Origin: Spirogloea muscicola
Lineage: Eukaryota; Streptophyta; Zygnematophyceae; Spirogloeales; Spirogloeaceae
NCBI GenBank assembly: GCA_009602725.1
Contig: WELB01000042.1
Span: 695,573 to 759,572, forward strand
Length of the DNA stretch: 64,000 nt
Direction: 5' to 3'
Of the stretch, positions 12,870 through 24,978 are shown piece by piece (position 1 is the stretch's first letter; every line of letters starts with the position of its first letter). The notes under the pieces were generated by a model. That model had not been told where the DNA came from. It saw only the letters and a list, made by a program, of their open reading frames with translations, and searched no databases. The position numbers and the translations under genes were made by a program.

Positions 12870-13145
12870 CCGTAACAGGACGTGCAAGGCTAGAATTGGC
12901 GTTACTTGCAAAGTCATGCGCACCGCGCGCATTCTCTCTTTCGGCCCTCTCTCATCGAAGTAGAAAGGGCTCGCCCATTGAGGATAGGTGCTCTCTCTCT
13001 CTCTCTCTCTCTCGGCCCTTGTCCACTCTTTCTGGGTTGGCTGTTCACATCAGGTCGCGCAAGCGCGGCCAGATTAACTGGTGGCTGGGAGAGACCAGCC
13101 CAAAAGAATGGACAAGGTCTGAAGGAGTCGGAGTCCACGGAGTCC
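12870..13145 (+). repeat. LINE-tail fragment with (CT)n microsatellite
   Basis: Bases 12873-12950 match the LINE terminal segment in plus orientation (gcgcaccgcgcgcattctctc). A CT dinucleotide run of roughly 25 bases lies at about 12988-13013. A repeat-module scrap (ggctgggagagaccagccc) follows near 13083-13105. Confidence 0.5.
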
Positions 13146-13259
13146 ACGTCACAGCCCACGGCCGGCCGGCCAGGATGTTGTTACCCTGCCGGTTTGCCTT
13201 GTTTCTAGATCTTGTTCACTAGTATTCAATTCTCTTGCCTGAGAAATCGAGCTCTTCCA

Positions 13260-14090
13260 AAAGAGAGAAGGCGCGCGGTGCGCATGAACTTGAAAGGGAG
13301 GCCAATTCTAGCCTTACAAATGTCTTGTTGGGTAATGAGCTGGCTAAGGGAAGGGGGACACCAATATCCCCGAGTGAGCACATGCATATCTGACATGCTA
13401 TACTGAGGCGCCAAATCACCACCACGGGAGCCATCAGCCTGGGCTAATGCACGACCAGCATACTGGTGTATCGCGAGTGCCAAAAGGCGGCGGGAGCTGT
13501 GGAGAAGATTAAGTGGCTCTCCAAAAGGGGTCAAGGGCTGTGAGAAATCAGCCCGAAACGAATCGACAAGGTTCGAAGGGGCCAACATAGGAAGGGGCCA
13601 GAGGCGCTAGCCATGAACTAGGGAAGGAAGAATCACTCAATGACAACGAGAGAGGAGCCTCAACAGACAGACTAGCTGGCGGAAAACCCCTGACGAAAGC
13701 CACAGGCAGCAGCGAGAGCACGGCCAGCACGCAGGTGCAAAGCGTAGCTCATGGACCGCTGGAGGGATACGCTAGCTGCGAAAAGCTAGCCCAGAAAGAG
13801 TGGACAAAGCGAACAGCTGTTCCAACAAGGTCCAAACGGCCGAAAGGCGCCACAGCTATGCAGTAGATTACAGCGAATAGGAGCTTAGTAACCCCTAGTC
13901 AGCAGCCGCAATTTGGGTAACTTGCAGCTGGAAAGAGGCACCCCGACGAGCCCCTGAAGAAGCATTCACACCGCGGCCTGCCTGCAAGTGCACTGCGTGA
14001 GCCTGGGAACGTCGGAAAGAAGCTCAGTACCCACGAGTGAGCAGCAGCAAGTCCGAGTAGTCCGTAGCTGGGAAAGAGGCATCGGAAGGA
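13260..14090 (-). mobile_element. Two or more LINE-tail copies in series
   Basis: 13262-13325 carries the terminal segment (ggcgcgcggtgcgcatgaac, ggccaattctagcc). Module sequence follows near 13505-13590, and relics of the ORF2 end lie near 13690-13760 (acgcaggtgcaaagcgtagc). A second set with agcttagtaacccctagtca near 13883 and a third with agctcagtacccacgagtga near 14020 match the RLLSRGY-stop region in reverse. The order suggests nested, 5'-truncated insertions. Confidence 0.5.
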
Positions 14091-14459
14091 ATGGGCAGGA
14101 ATCGAATCGAAACGGATTGTTCATTTCTTTTGGGCTGGCCTCTCACAGCCATAGCCTAACATTGGACGAGCTGTTACCTTTTCTTTCTCGCTCTGCTGTC
14201 CTCCCTGTACGCCCCCCGAGCTTCTTGACCGCATTGTTGTCTTGTCCATCCGGTCTTGTCTCCTCACAGCCAGATAGGAGGAGCTTTGGACCTCGTCATT
14301 CTTTTGGCTGGCCTCTCCCTGCCTCTCCATGCAGCTGCTCAACAGAACAGGGAATGTTGAGCATCCAGTGGCGACTTGAGTCACTGTATACTCTAGCGCT
14401 TTTCTGGCCCCTTCGGAACTTGTAAGGGTGTGGAACGAGGACCTATACAGCCAATGATA

Positions 14460-15200
14460 TCAAGTGCAGCTTGCAGGAGGCTCGGGGGGTAGTCGATATA
14501 GCGCTGCAGCTTTATCTGTTCTGCACTGACCACTGCGTGGCAAGCGATGTGGGTCAATGCTGGCCCTTTGTACCCCTCCTAACGACGACATTGACCAAAG
14601 CCCGTGATACTCCGCCAGGTTGCACTTCCACGATGTCTAGGGTGCGGCAATGATGACATCTTTGGACATCGTGGTGATGGGCTTGATGTTTTTCAATACC
14701 ACGACCGCACGGTAACCGGCGTCACGCATCAAGCCCGTGAGGGCATCGCGGAGGGGATTGTGAGTGCCCACCTACCCACCACTTCCGGTCTAGTGGGGCA
14801 TCGCAGCATGTGTGTAGCGAGCTCACCACCTCTGCACGAAAGCTGCACTCACACTGGCGCACTCCGATCAGACACTTGGGTGGGAGGAAAACTTGAAGCA
14901 GCGTCCGAAAGGCCTCGGAGCTGATCTTGAAAGTGTTTGAAATGGCGTGTGTCGTAACCCAGTCGGTAGCACCAGGTGTGGCAAGAGATGTGAGTCTTGC
15001 CAGGCTCCTTGGATCGTTTTGATTCCTGGCAACTTCCTGAAAGTGCTCCTTTGTACCAATACCTCGCCAGCGCACCATCCCTTTTGCCAGCTTCTTCTCT
15101 TGTCCTTGCTTTCTACTGTGTAGCAATCTGACTCTGTATTGGTGATATCTGAGTGAATCCAGAAGCAGCACTTGTTCAACATGGTACTTGTCCACTTATC
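14460..15200 (-). mobile_element. LINE-like reverse transcriptase C-terminal fragment
   Basis: Minus-strand frames from about 15195 to 14720 read SLARLTSLATPGATDWVTT, then FKISSEAFRTLLQVFLPP, then a Cys/His patch (CECSF...LHTCCDAPLD). This order (ARLxSLxTPGAxxWL, an F-R-x-x-L block, then a Cys/His motif) is characteristic of the region after the RT domain in algal and plant LINE ORF2 proteins. A further piece near 14500-14600 continues in another frame, so the copy is decayed. It may be an older relative of the family represented by the tails nearby. Confidence 0.5.
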
Positions 15201-16794
15201 TTGGGAGCTTTCTACTTGACATCTTGTCCGCTTGTTGAGCTGACCCTACACAGCCCCTGCTGTCCTTGCAGAAAAAGTTTACTCTTAAGCTGGCCTCTCT
15301 CAGCTGCTGCTCCCTTTGAAATGCGGTATATGTCCCATCAGAGGCATTTGATTGTCGAGAGTCAAGCAGAATATACTTAATGATCATTGAAATCGTAGTG
15401 TCTCTAACGATAGCCCTGCTAGGAGCCCAGCAGCTGCCATCATAGACTTCAGAGGAGCACTTTCCTCCGTCAGCCATCCTACCTTCTTCACTTTGTGTGT
15501 CCTTAGCTGGCCATAGTCTTTGTTGTTGGGGCTCTACATCATTCGTATAAACTCAGGCAACTGGCTTGCGGCCATTAGCTTGCGCAGCTGTCTGATGCAG
15601 CTGGCTTGATTTGCTACTGGCCTCCTATGCTGGTGCCGTCCTGCCCGACCAATTATGTAGTTGGTTCGGCTGCTCACAGCCAAGGCCCCCTCTATAAGCG
15701 CTCATCTTTCTCTGCTTCCGTGCCTATGGTAAGCTCAACTTAGGATGGTACCGTAGCTCTCGATTGCTGGTGCTGCTCGACATATTTTGTCTCCTCCACT
15801 TACTGAATGGAATCATGCGGACCATCTTGCCGGTGATTATGTTTCTCCGCTGGCATCGACATTCAAAGGTCGTTTGGCAGGCGGTGGCTAGATCCTCTAT
15901 ACCGCTTGCCCGGCGTGCCACAGCCAGTGGTAGCTGAAGCTAGCAGCACTTAGTCACTAGTTCCTCGCAGCGACAGCCAGAAATTGCGCCAAGATTTTGC
16001 AAATATGTCACGCTCTCTACTTTATCGGCTGTTCCCCTTTCGTCCTTCACCAGACAAGTCAGCTCCTCGGTGAGTAACTTCTCTTCAGTGGCTTCGTCAG
16101 CTCCGATGCAAGGTGCACAGACGCACTATTGACGTACATCTTGTTTCTGACAGCCAACACCACTTGTTTTATATAAAGGGTAACGACAGAAAAGGGTAGA
16201 TTTATAATGCACGTAAGCGCATGGAGATCAGCATGCTCGGTCAACTTCTTCAAGGTGTTTTGTTAGTTTTCAAGTCAGGATGGAGGAGACAAGGATAGGG
16301 TGATAGAGGGAGGCCCAGCTTGCTGGTCCAATGTTAGCCACCCTCTAACCTCTGAAAATCAGGGCAGTGAGGCAGATTTGAGCACGGGACTAGATTGGTA
16401 AAGCGGCAAGATGCATCAGAGTCTGTGCCTTGTTCAGTCAGAGAAAATGAAGGACTATTTGGAGCAGGGAGGCACCTTAAGACCCTCTTGCAGCTTCGCT
16501 CAGGGCTAAGACAGTAGACCGCTTACTGTGCCTTTCCCGTTCTCTTGTCACATTGGGGGTCGTCCCTCAAGCGTCGCGCCTCAGAAGCAGAGAAGCAGCA
16601 CGAAGTATAACTAGAGGAGACGAAGGTGGGGTGTGAGGAGCTTGGTCAATGGACCATGCTAGTGGATGCCAGTCGCATCATAGAGGACAATGGTAGTGGG
16701 CCAGGAGGCGCAGGCAAGCGTATGGAGAGCGGGTGTCTGCTTCCTGTCTGTGAGATCAGATAGGTGGGGGAGGGGGTGGAGATTTACAACCTCG
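15201..16794. other. Unassigned repeat-flanked stretch
   Basis: Nothing I could identify as a host gene. Short module scraps (gctcacagccaaggccccct near 15672) indicate more decayed repeat DNA. A minus-strand open frame at 16059-16253 is short, has no recognised family and was not called. Confidence 0.3.
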
Positions 16795-17340
16795 GGGTGA
16801 AGGCGCGCGGTGCGCATGAAATTGAAATACTCGGGGGAGTTGTAACCGTGTGACATTTGTGCTTTTCGTCCCGATCGACCATCCTCTCAGATTTCACAGC
16901 ATTTCACCCTTTCACAGGCATCGCCCCCTGTTGAGACGGATAAATCCCTTGCTCCTGGTTCCCTCCATGACGCTGCAACTCTTGCAAAGGAAAAGCCAGC
17001 CCAGAATGAAGAAGGTCGAAAGGCGCCAAAAGCACACAGCTATGCAAGACAATGCAGCGAAAGGGAGCATCGTAAACCCAGGTCAGCAGCCGCAAGTCGG
17101 CAGGAAAGAGACTCTTCCAGTGAAGGGCGATGGCTGTGACTGGCTCAACAGGGGATTATTGAGTGCCTAGCGGCCACTTGAGTCGCTGTGATCAAGCGCT
17201 TTCCTGGCCCCTTCAAACTTTGTTCAGTCTTTTCATCGGCTGGCCACTTGCAGCCATCGCCCTCTACTGGAAGCGTCTTCTTCCCTTGGGAGGGGCGAGG
17301 GCTTCCAGTAGAGGGCGATGGCTGTGAAAGGCAAGCCAGA
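16795..17340. repeat. Repeat-module cluster with a 23-bp inverted repeat
   Basis: A terminal-segment scrap (aaggcgcgcggtgcgcatga) lies near 16800. Module copies follow near 16990-17150. Two module copies in opposite orientation form a perfect inverted repeat, 17252-17274 against 17301-17323 (agccatcgccctctactgga and its complement), separated by 26 bases. Confidence 0.55.
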
Positions 17341-17599
17341 GAGATTATTGATGGAAAGGACAAGATCCGAGGAGGTCCTTCAGATGGGCCGCCTTCGCCA
17401 CAAACCAGGGAGCTGACGGTGGCCGCCGTCAGCTGCCACCTTCCGCAGCTGTCGATTGGGCAGCAAGTGGCACTTGGTGGCGGCGGACCCACAGCCAACC
17501 TGGACCGGCCGCCGCCCTTTCGAGCCAGCCCGACACAAGCCCGCCGACAAAGCTAGTCATCCGGGGGGTCGGGGGGGGGGGCCCCAGCGGGCCCCGCAG

Positions 17600-17970
17600 G
17601 ACCCGCACGAAGAAGTGGCTCTCCCGCAAGCGAGGAGGCGCGCGGGACGCACGATACGGAAAGAAGTGGCTCTCCCAATGGGGGCAAGGGGCTGTGAGAA
17701 GCGAGCCCGAAAAGAATTGACAAGGTTCGAAGGGGCCAAAGTACGAGCTAAGCAGCTACTAAGGGGCCTGAAGAAGTGGCTCTCCCAATGGGGGCAAGGG
17801 CTGTGAGAAGCCAGCCCGAAAAGAATTGACAAGGTTCGAAGGGGCCAAACTACGAGCTAAGCAGCGACTGCGGGGCCTTGAGAGGCTATGGCAGAGAGGC
17901 TATGGCCTGAAGAGGCGGGGCGCACGAAACGGAAAGGGTGGGGCCAATGCAAGCCGATACAATGTTCAGG
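17600..17970 (-). repeat. Tandem pair of ~110-bp repeat units plus LINE terminal segment
   Basis: Two near-identical units, at about 17663-17770 and 17773-17880, each start with aagaagtggctctcccaatg and run through aagaattgacaaggttcgaa to gagctaagcagc. A terminal segment (ggggcgcacgaaacggaaag) follows near 17917-17965. The second unit is almost identical to one at 60209-60320. Confidence 0.7.
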
Positions 17971-18546
17971 CAAAAGCTAGTGCACAAAGTGAAGTGGGGC
18001 TACATGGGACGAAGCCCTGGGCTAAGATTGCCAGGCTAATAGTGTGGTCGGGTGAGCACGTACAAACACGGCTGGCTCATTCGGGTAGCCGTTACGGAAG
18101 CAAGGCGGTCCGGCGCAACGAGCCGTCCCCGGCGAGACGGCGATGGTCGACGGGAAGCGCCACTGGCGCCGTTTCGTCTGAAGTAGAACGGGAAACGTAG
18201 TAGTGCCACCGGCTGCCGGCGGGCCCACAATCCGACGATTGGCCCCAAAGTCCGAAGCGCCTGCAGGACGACATCTGGCAGCTACCGATCTACAGCTCTT
18301 TGCTCGGGCACAGCTCCGAACCGCCGCCGCCGCCGCCGCCGCCGCCGCCTCCGCCGCCGAGGCGCACGGGCGCCATGGCGGTGGCCAGGCGCAAGCAGGA
18401 GGACGGCGGCGACGAGGAGGTCGACCCCAGCCCGCCGAGGTGGCCGCCGCCCCGCCCGGCCCGCCGCCCGCCTTGCCGGCCCGGGAGCTCCGCAGTAGCT
18501 GCCGCCGCGACGGCGGATTCTCACGACACTCTTCTACCACGAGCTC
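17971..18546. other. GC-rich 5' region of the channel gene with CCG run
   Basis: Includes an uninterrupted (CCG)n stretch at about 18318-18350 followed by further GC-rich sequence. It probably contains the promoter and first, unrecognised, exon(s) of the downstream channel. Confidence 0.35.
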
Positions 18547-21500
18547 TTGTTCTTCTCGCCGCTCCTGACGCGCCGCGCTTGCCCGCTCGGCCGCCGTGGC
18601 TGCAGCGCCTCGCCGACCGACGCCATCTCGGAGAAGTTCCGGCGCATCCAGGCGCTTCGCATGCCCGAGCAGATCAAGTGGGAGCTTGCGGAGCTGCGGC
18701 GCTCGCGGCTGGTCCACCCGGAGGGGCCTCGATACCGGCTGTGGAAAAAGTGCGCCAGCCTCTAGACCGTCGCTGCAGTGCTTCAGTCTCTGTCGCTGCC
18801 AGCAGCGATCCAAAACGGGCCGCCAGCAAACGTGCGTGCTCTTACAAGGCGAGCGGCTGGCTGCCAGGTTCATTGCCATCTGGGAGGCCTACGCGGCGAT
18901 CGTGTCGCCGTTCCAATTCGGCTTCGTGGCCCNCCACCCGGTCTTCCTCAGTTACTTCCTGCTGGTTACTCCTGCAATTGAACATTTTTCCGCTCCTGTG
19001 ACCTGCAGATGTGACCTTGCTGTGCTCATGTGGTAGCAAGTGGGACAGCAACTTCTTCTTGACTCACATTGATATGAATTCTTCCTGCCAGATGTCTATC
19101 TACTGCTCTTCCAGCATTGTGAAGTTCTAGTCAGCTTGACTTTCCCATTGTGCTCTCTGCTTTGACGCAGGTATGCAAGCCATGGTCTCATTCCAGACAT
19201 CTTGTCGACGATTCCTTACAGCCTCCTGTGGTACCTGGCTGCCGGCCACCCGCCCCACGGGCGCCTCGGTGACGTGCTAAGGCTTCTAGTATGCCTCCGC
19301 ATATATCGGCTGGGCCACGTCTACGAACTTTTGTCACAGTAAGCAAGCTCTTCCGACTGGCCTTGCATCGTGGCAATTTGTCACTTGATTCTCCATGGAA
19401 GTCACCACCCTTCGGCATGGGTTTGGTATAGGTAGGGTGTAGGGGTCTTGGTCAAGTGTCCAAGTCTGGGTTCCAGGGGTTTAGGAAATTACTGCTGCAG
19501 GCAGCAAGGTACGTCTTTGTTTGCTCCTTTTGCACAGAATAGGTGAGCGATGCAAATATCACCCCCGTACTGAGCCAAGTGTATGTCTCAAGCATGTAAA
19601 TGATCTTGCTGAAGTGATATTAGTCACCCTACTATTGCAGATTGGGCCGGAAGCATCGGTATGGCTATATGATCATCCGCCTGTCCAAGCTCTTCATTGT
19701 ATGTAGAGAGTATTCTCCCGCCTCCAGTCCTTCGTTTGCATCCTCACAGCATTGCAGCCCAGCTAGTCAAACTCAGCTAGCTCCACCATCATGCAGAACT
19801 CTACCTGAACCCCTGAGAGTTTCAATTGTCATTGCCATCCTTATGGCATACCTAAAGCTTACAATAGACAAGTTGCCATACCTGATGAAATAGTATGACT
19901 AAAGTCCTTAATAGGTAGATACTAGTCGTCACATGTCATCCTTGAAAGCGAGGAGAATAAAGTGCCATGCACGCTGAGATGATTATGCCACTCACATTAT
20001 TTTTGCACATCAGAACATTTTGCTTGGTGCACATTATGCTGGTATCATCTACTTCTACATTGCAACTGTGGAAGCAGACCCAGACAATAGTTGGATTGGT
20101 CAGGGCATCGGCACTGACTGGAAGGGGCAAGGCATTGCCAAACAGTACATTGCTAGTAAGATCCTGAAAACCTTGTCCTTTTCCTTTCAATATCTTCTGT
20201 GGGACCAGTCACCAGGCTGATCTCTCTATTGGGACAAACAATCGTTTCTTTCTGGATACTCCTCATAGGGCCTGGTTTTGTCTGCAGTACACCTCTGCAG
20301 TACACCGCAAAGAACTTCTAGCCGTTGGGCCACTACTGACTAAGGTGCATTCAATGACGTCGCAGCCATTTACTGGTCGGTGTTCACAATAACCAGCATA
20401 GGGCCCGCTTACTCAGCCAATACCACCCCAGAGCAAATTTTTATCACGTTTTATGCCTTGTTCGGAATGGCTGTTGTAAGTACCCTCGTTGACCTAGAAG
20501 CCATGTGTTGTTCTTGGCATGGGCTATTGTAGCTACTCTCTGTTGCAAGTTTCCTACTTCATCTTAGGCCTATCATACTGTATATGCTTCAGAGGTGCAA
20601 CCTGAGTCTACATCAGGCCGGCAGTCAGGACAGGCCAAGCACCTAAAGCTGGTGCCTCTGCTGAACCACACCACTCTGCAGCTTGCCTACACCCTTGGCA
20701 CACTTACATTGCTCATCGTCAAGGAGTCCAGCAAAACAATGCAATATGTAAGACAACCCTTGGAATTCAAAAGGATGGTCTCCAGCTTGCAACAGAAGTA
20801 TTGTACGCTAGGATGAAATTGACCCGCTCATTGTTTGAGGCTTAGCAGGTGTACAGCAATCACTTGGGCTACTTCCTGGTGCGGGACAAGTCGGTCCTGT
20901 GCTAGAATTGAAGACGTTTCTGATGTACTGCCATATGCCTCCGCAGCACGAGGAGATGCAGGCCCTCCAGCGATATGCAGCGCGACATGGTCTCCCGCAG
21001 GGCATAAGGGCTCAGCTGCGCTCACACTTGGAGATGCAGCTTCACCAGGAGCTGGACACGTTTCTGGAACAATTTCCACGGCATCTCCAGGTCGCCGTCG
21101 CGCGTCATTTGTACCTGCCTCTTGTCTCTGCCACATACCCATTCCAGAGCTGCTCACTTCAGTTCCTGAATCAAGTGGTAGATACCCGTCCCTTTCCTCT
21201 CTGCCCTTTGCCACTTTGCATCTGTGTTGATGGTGTCAGCAGCTTCAGAGGTCAAGGCTCACTTCTCTTGCCAAGTCAATCAGACAGTGAGTGAACATTT
21301 CCTGTGGTGATGGTCGATGCAGGGAATATGCAGTTGGTTGTGAATCTGCCAGGATTATGATATGCATGAGAGTGTGGCTGTTGCAGGTCAGCGAAATGAA
21401 GCTGGAAACAGTCATGCCCAACACTGTGGTCGTCACAGAGGGCGACGTTGCAACTCACCTGTACATTGTTGTATCTGGTACCCTTGTAAGTGAGAGGGAG

Positions 21501-24197
21501 GACAACTGGGCAGTCTTGAGAGTCTTGCACGTTGATGAGGACTGCAGGAGAAAGAACTCGAGCCATATGTGGCCATTGATTTATTGTCGACTTCGTCAAA
21601 GTTGGTGATGAGATAAGAAGGGCATAATTCTGGAATAGGTCAGAGCATGCCCTCCTTGGGCAGGCACTTCTCAGCAACCATCTTTCGTCTGCTTTGTAAA
21701 CAGGTGCGTGATTTCTGTAGCGGAAGTATTATGATGGTAAGTACTGCCTTTCACGTGCGTGAGGCTAACATGGAGCAGGATGATGAGAAAGCCTTTATTC
21801 CAATGAAGGTCCTGTCAGACTATGTCCGCGGTCTTGATGGCCCGCAGCACTATCCTTTACATTGATTGGTCTCACCAGACAACCAGAGTCTTAGTAGAAG
21901 CCTCGTCTAGTCTGTGCATATGGAGCAGCGTCCATATTCTGAAGCTAAGATTCGAGCTTAAATCTGCATGCTCATTATCACCTTGCAACACAACAATCTA
22001 GATATTATCATTCGTGACCCTGGATCTGGTTTCCACAGGCAGAGCTTGGCCCAGGGTCGGTGTTTGGCAAGATGGCGGTGCTCTGCAATGTACCACAACT
22101 GCTCACTGTACGCACGCTGGGCCTGTGTCAGCTGCTGAAGCTTGACAAGCAGGCCTTCTCCCACATCCTCCGGGCTTACCCGCGCGAAGCGCGCCAGATA
22201 CTTGACAACCTTAAAGAGGCAAGGCCGCAAATCATCTCAAGTGCAGAATTCCTCAGCTGCTGATTAGCAGCTACAAGTGCGTACGTAGATGACAACAAGA
22301 AAGAGTTGGGCAGAATAGGCAGCGACAATGACCTGCGTCTTGCACGAAACAAGGCCTTTGGGCCTGCTATGAGGTGCAACGGAGGACCAAAGGCCTTGTT
22401 GCACAAGAGACACCTGTGGCTCGCTATGTGGTGCAGCAAAGGTTAGGAGGGCTGTTAGGTGTGCCATGGGGATGTAGTACAAGCAACCCCAATTAAGTTG
22501 CAGCATCATCTTGGATGGTCTTACCTCTACCAAGACACTTGCATTACTGCAGTTCCATGGTACAAGTTACTGTTGCCTTCCTTGCACTTCCTTGATTTCC
22601 TGTAAAAGGGGAGTGGAATGAACTGCTGTATTCGTGTGACTCACTCGTTTTGGTCTACCTACCTGTCTCAGCAGAAGGTGGAAGCTGGAGGGAGCTCGCC
22701 GGGCCAGAAGTTGCTCGTCCAAACACGGGCAGAGGTCAGCTCCATGACGTCAGAGCTTGCAAGCCTCATTGAGCAGCACGATGCGGAGATGAGCACAGCG
22801 CTCTGTGCGGCAGCGGCAATGTGAGAGGCCTTCCCAACAGCCTCATGTAGATTATTGGCAGTGTCAATGCAAGAGACATGAGAAGGAGCTGATGACCCAG
22901 TCATAAGCGTCAATGATGTCACAGGGCTGCATTTGTCAGTACTGATGCCCTTCAAGTTGCCATCTGCCGCTTTCCACATGCAGGGGCGATCTTGGGCGCC
23001 TCCAAGCTCTTGTGAAGGGGCCCGCCTCTGCCAGCACTCCTGACTATGCTGGTCGCACTCCACTGGTATGCCCCTTGTAGCGTCGAGACAACACTTGTCA
23101 GTCACACTCCTTACGTTGCATTGGCTGCACGCTGAGGTCGACCACCTTGAAGCTGTCCTGCTGCAGAACTGTTAGTACAACATGTACTCACTGGCTTCTC
23201 AAGAACGTGTGCAGCACTTAGCTGCTCGCCAAGGCTTTGAGGACTGCGTGCATTTCCTGATCGAGGAGGGTGGTGATACCTTAGCTGCTGGTACGAGCGG
23301 CAGCATGCGTGCCTTCCTTCTTAGATGTGTCTGCGTAAGTGTCTGTGTAAGTGCGCATCACTCTGAGCGTCCCGTGCAGTCCTCCATTGTCTCATCTCCG
23401 TGTGCGAATCTATGTTCAGCTTGTGATAAAGCTTTGTCAATGTTGTTTGTCAATGTTGCTCCATGTTGAGCATAATGTGCCCTGTTGGGTGTAAAGAGTG
23501 CACTTGGCAGTATCCAATACAGGGAACCCTTGGCTCTGTAGTACATGTAAGCTGAGATATCACAGTGTCATGTGATGACCCCACTGTCGGTTGGTCCCTT
23601 GTGTTCCTCCCCGCAGACCAGGAAGGTAGCACTCCTCTCCTGGAGGCCGTAAAGGCAGGCCAGCCGGCTGTGATCGAGAAACTTCTGAAAGCAGGCGCCC
23701 AGCTGAGGCTCCGAGACCCTGGGACGTTCTTGTGCGGGGCGGCGGCGCTGGGCGACCTCGCACATCTCCGACGCCTGCTCCAATGTGGCGCAGACTTCAA
23801 AGCAAAGGACTACACAGGGAGGACGGGTCTCCACATCGCCTGTGTCAAGCAGAACCTTGCCGTTGTGCAGGTAATTGTCCCATCACCTTACATCACGTCT
23901 CGTATCAATTCGATTAGCCATGTCCCTGGGTTACAGAGCCTTGCGTCTGCATCAAAATCAGTCTTTTGCCCTTACACTTCAAGAGCAATGTACAGAGCCG
24001 AGCCACTAAGACTGCCCCAAGAAGCGCTATGGTTGACCCTGACATGGACCAACTTGACTCGTTGCCCTCATCAGCTCTTGGTGGAAAGCGGAGCAGACGT
24101 CCACATTGCTGATGATGCTGGCGAGACTCCCATCAGCCTGGCTCGAGCCAGCAGCAACAAGCGCCTCCTTGATATTGTCCAACGACGTAACATGTAG
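18547..24197 (+). CDS. Plant Shaker-like channel with cNBD and ankyrin repeats; atypical pore filter
   Basis: Multi-exon membrane channel of the AKT/SKOR architecture; the 5' end is unresolved. Exon 1 ends RYRLWKK and joins FIAIWEAYAAIVSPFQFGFV (S1). GLIPDILSTIP (S3-S4 linker), VCLRIYRLGHVYELL (S4), NILLGAHYAGIIYFYIA (S5), the pore exon (about 20343-20479) and AYTLGTLTLLIVK (S6) follow. The pore reads AAIYWSVFTITSIGPAYSAN where relatives have YWSxTTxTTVGYGD, so the GYG filter is absent. A C-linker (LQRYAARHGLPQGIR) leads to a cyclic-nucleotide-binding-like domain with GSVFGKMAVLCNVPQ and LLTVRTLGLCQLL, then a coiled segment and ankyrin repeats (DYAGRTPLHLAARQGF, QEGSTPLLEAVKAG, YTGRTGLHIACVKQN, DAGETPISLARASS) to the stop. 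S2 and the start of S3 are not clearly readable at 18940-19160. It is likely a plasma-membrane or endomembrane cation channel; selectivity is uncertain. The first ATG in the recognised exon is at 18661. Confidence 0.82.
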
Positions 24198-24978
24198 TGC
24201 ACAATTACAATCAGGGATAATCCACCAGACGAATGCCACAATCGCTGCTTGTATATTAGCTTCTGATTTCTGTGAAGTGCACTAATGCTGATAGCTGCAT
24301 CAGTGCACTACACCTTCATGCGCGGGGTCACCTACATGTTGCACAAGGAGCTGCACGACCCTGAGAGCTATTCAGAATTCGTCAGCTTAGCCAGGTTAAT
24401 CGAAGTAGTCAAGTGACCTTAATTTTCAGAAAGCCCAAGAGAACCATCTCAACAAAATAGGGCCATCTGCCTGCTTTGGTTGGGCTTCAAGGAAACCTTA
24501 GTACAACCGTAACAATGACATTTCAATATCGGCTTTGAGTCAGCATTCACGAATTTAGCTGACCATGAAAAACAAGCTTGGCCGCACAGTACAAGCATAC
24601 TTGCACTCTGCCAGGCTTGAAGCTAAGCGGTTTAAGACCCAGTGTCCATTTAGATGACCTGGACACGTTTGACTTCTTTGGGAACATTGGCAAATGACGG
24701 TAAGCACTGCCAGTTCTCAGCAAAACAGTAAGCTGCTTTAGCTACATATGTACAGAGAAATTTTTGCAGCACTTACACCATCCTAGATGGGTGAAAGGCA
24801 CCCGGAGCCAAGAGGAAGGGGTCGGCAAAATCAGCAAGAGCACGGCCGAATACTCATCCAACGCCTCCGAGGCTTCCGTCCTACTAAGCGAGCATAAGAA
24901 CAACAAGCGGGGTGCCTAAACCCCAAAAAACAAGGCCACCTCCAAGAGCTGTACACGACAGGTGGGACTTGCCAATCA
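24198..24978. other. Convergent 3' spacer
   Basis: About 0.78 kb between the tail-to-tail channel and SPX genes. No coding exon or repeat was recognised. It should hold both 3' UTRs. Confidence 0.35.

Noticed and set aside
16059-16253. Minus-strand frame with a faint resemblance to a retroelement pol end
   Set aside because: Too short and weak to assign to any family.
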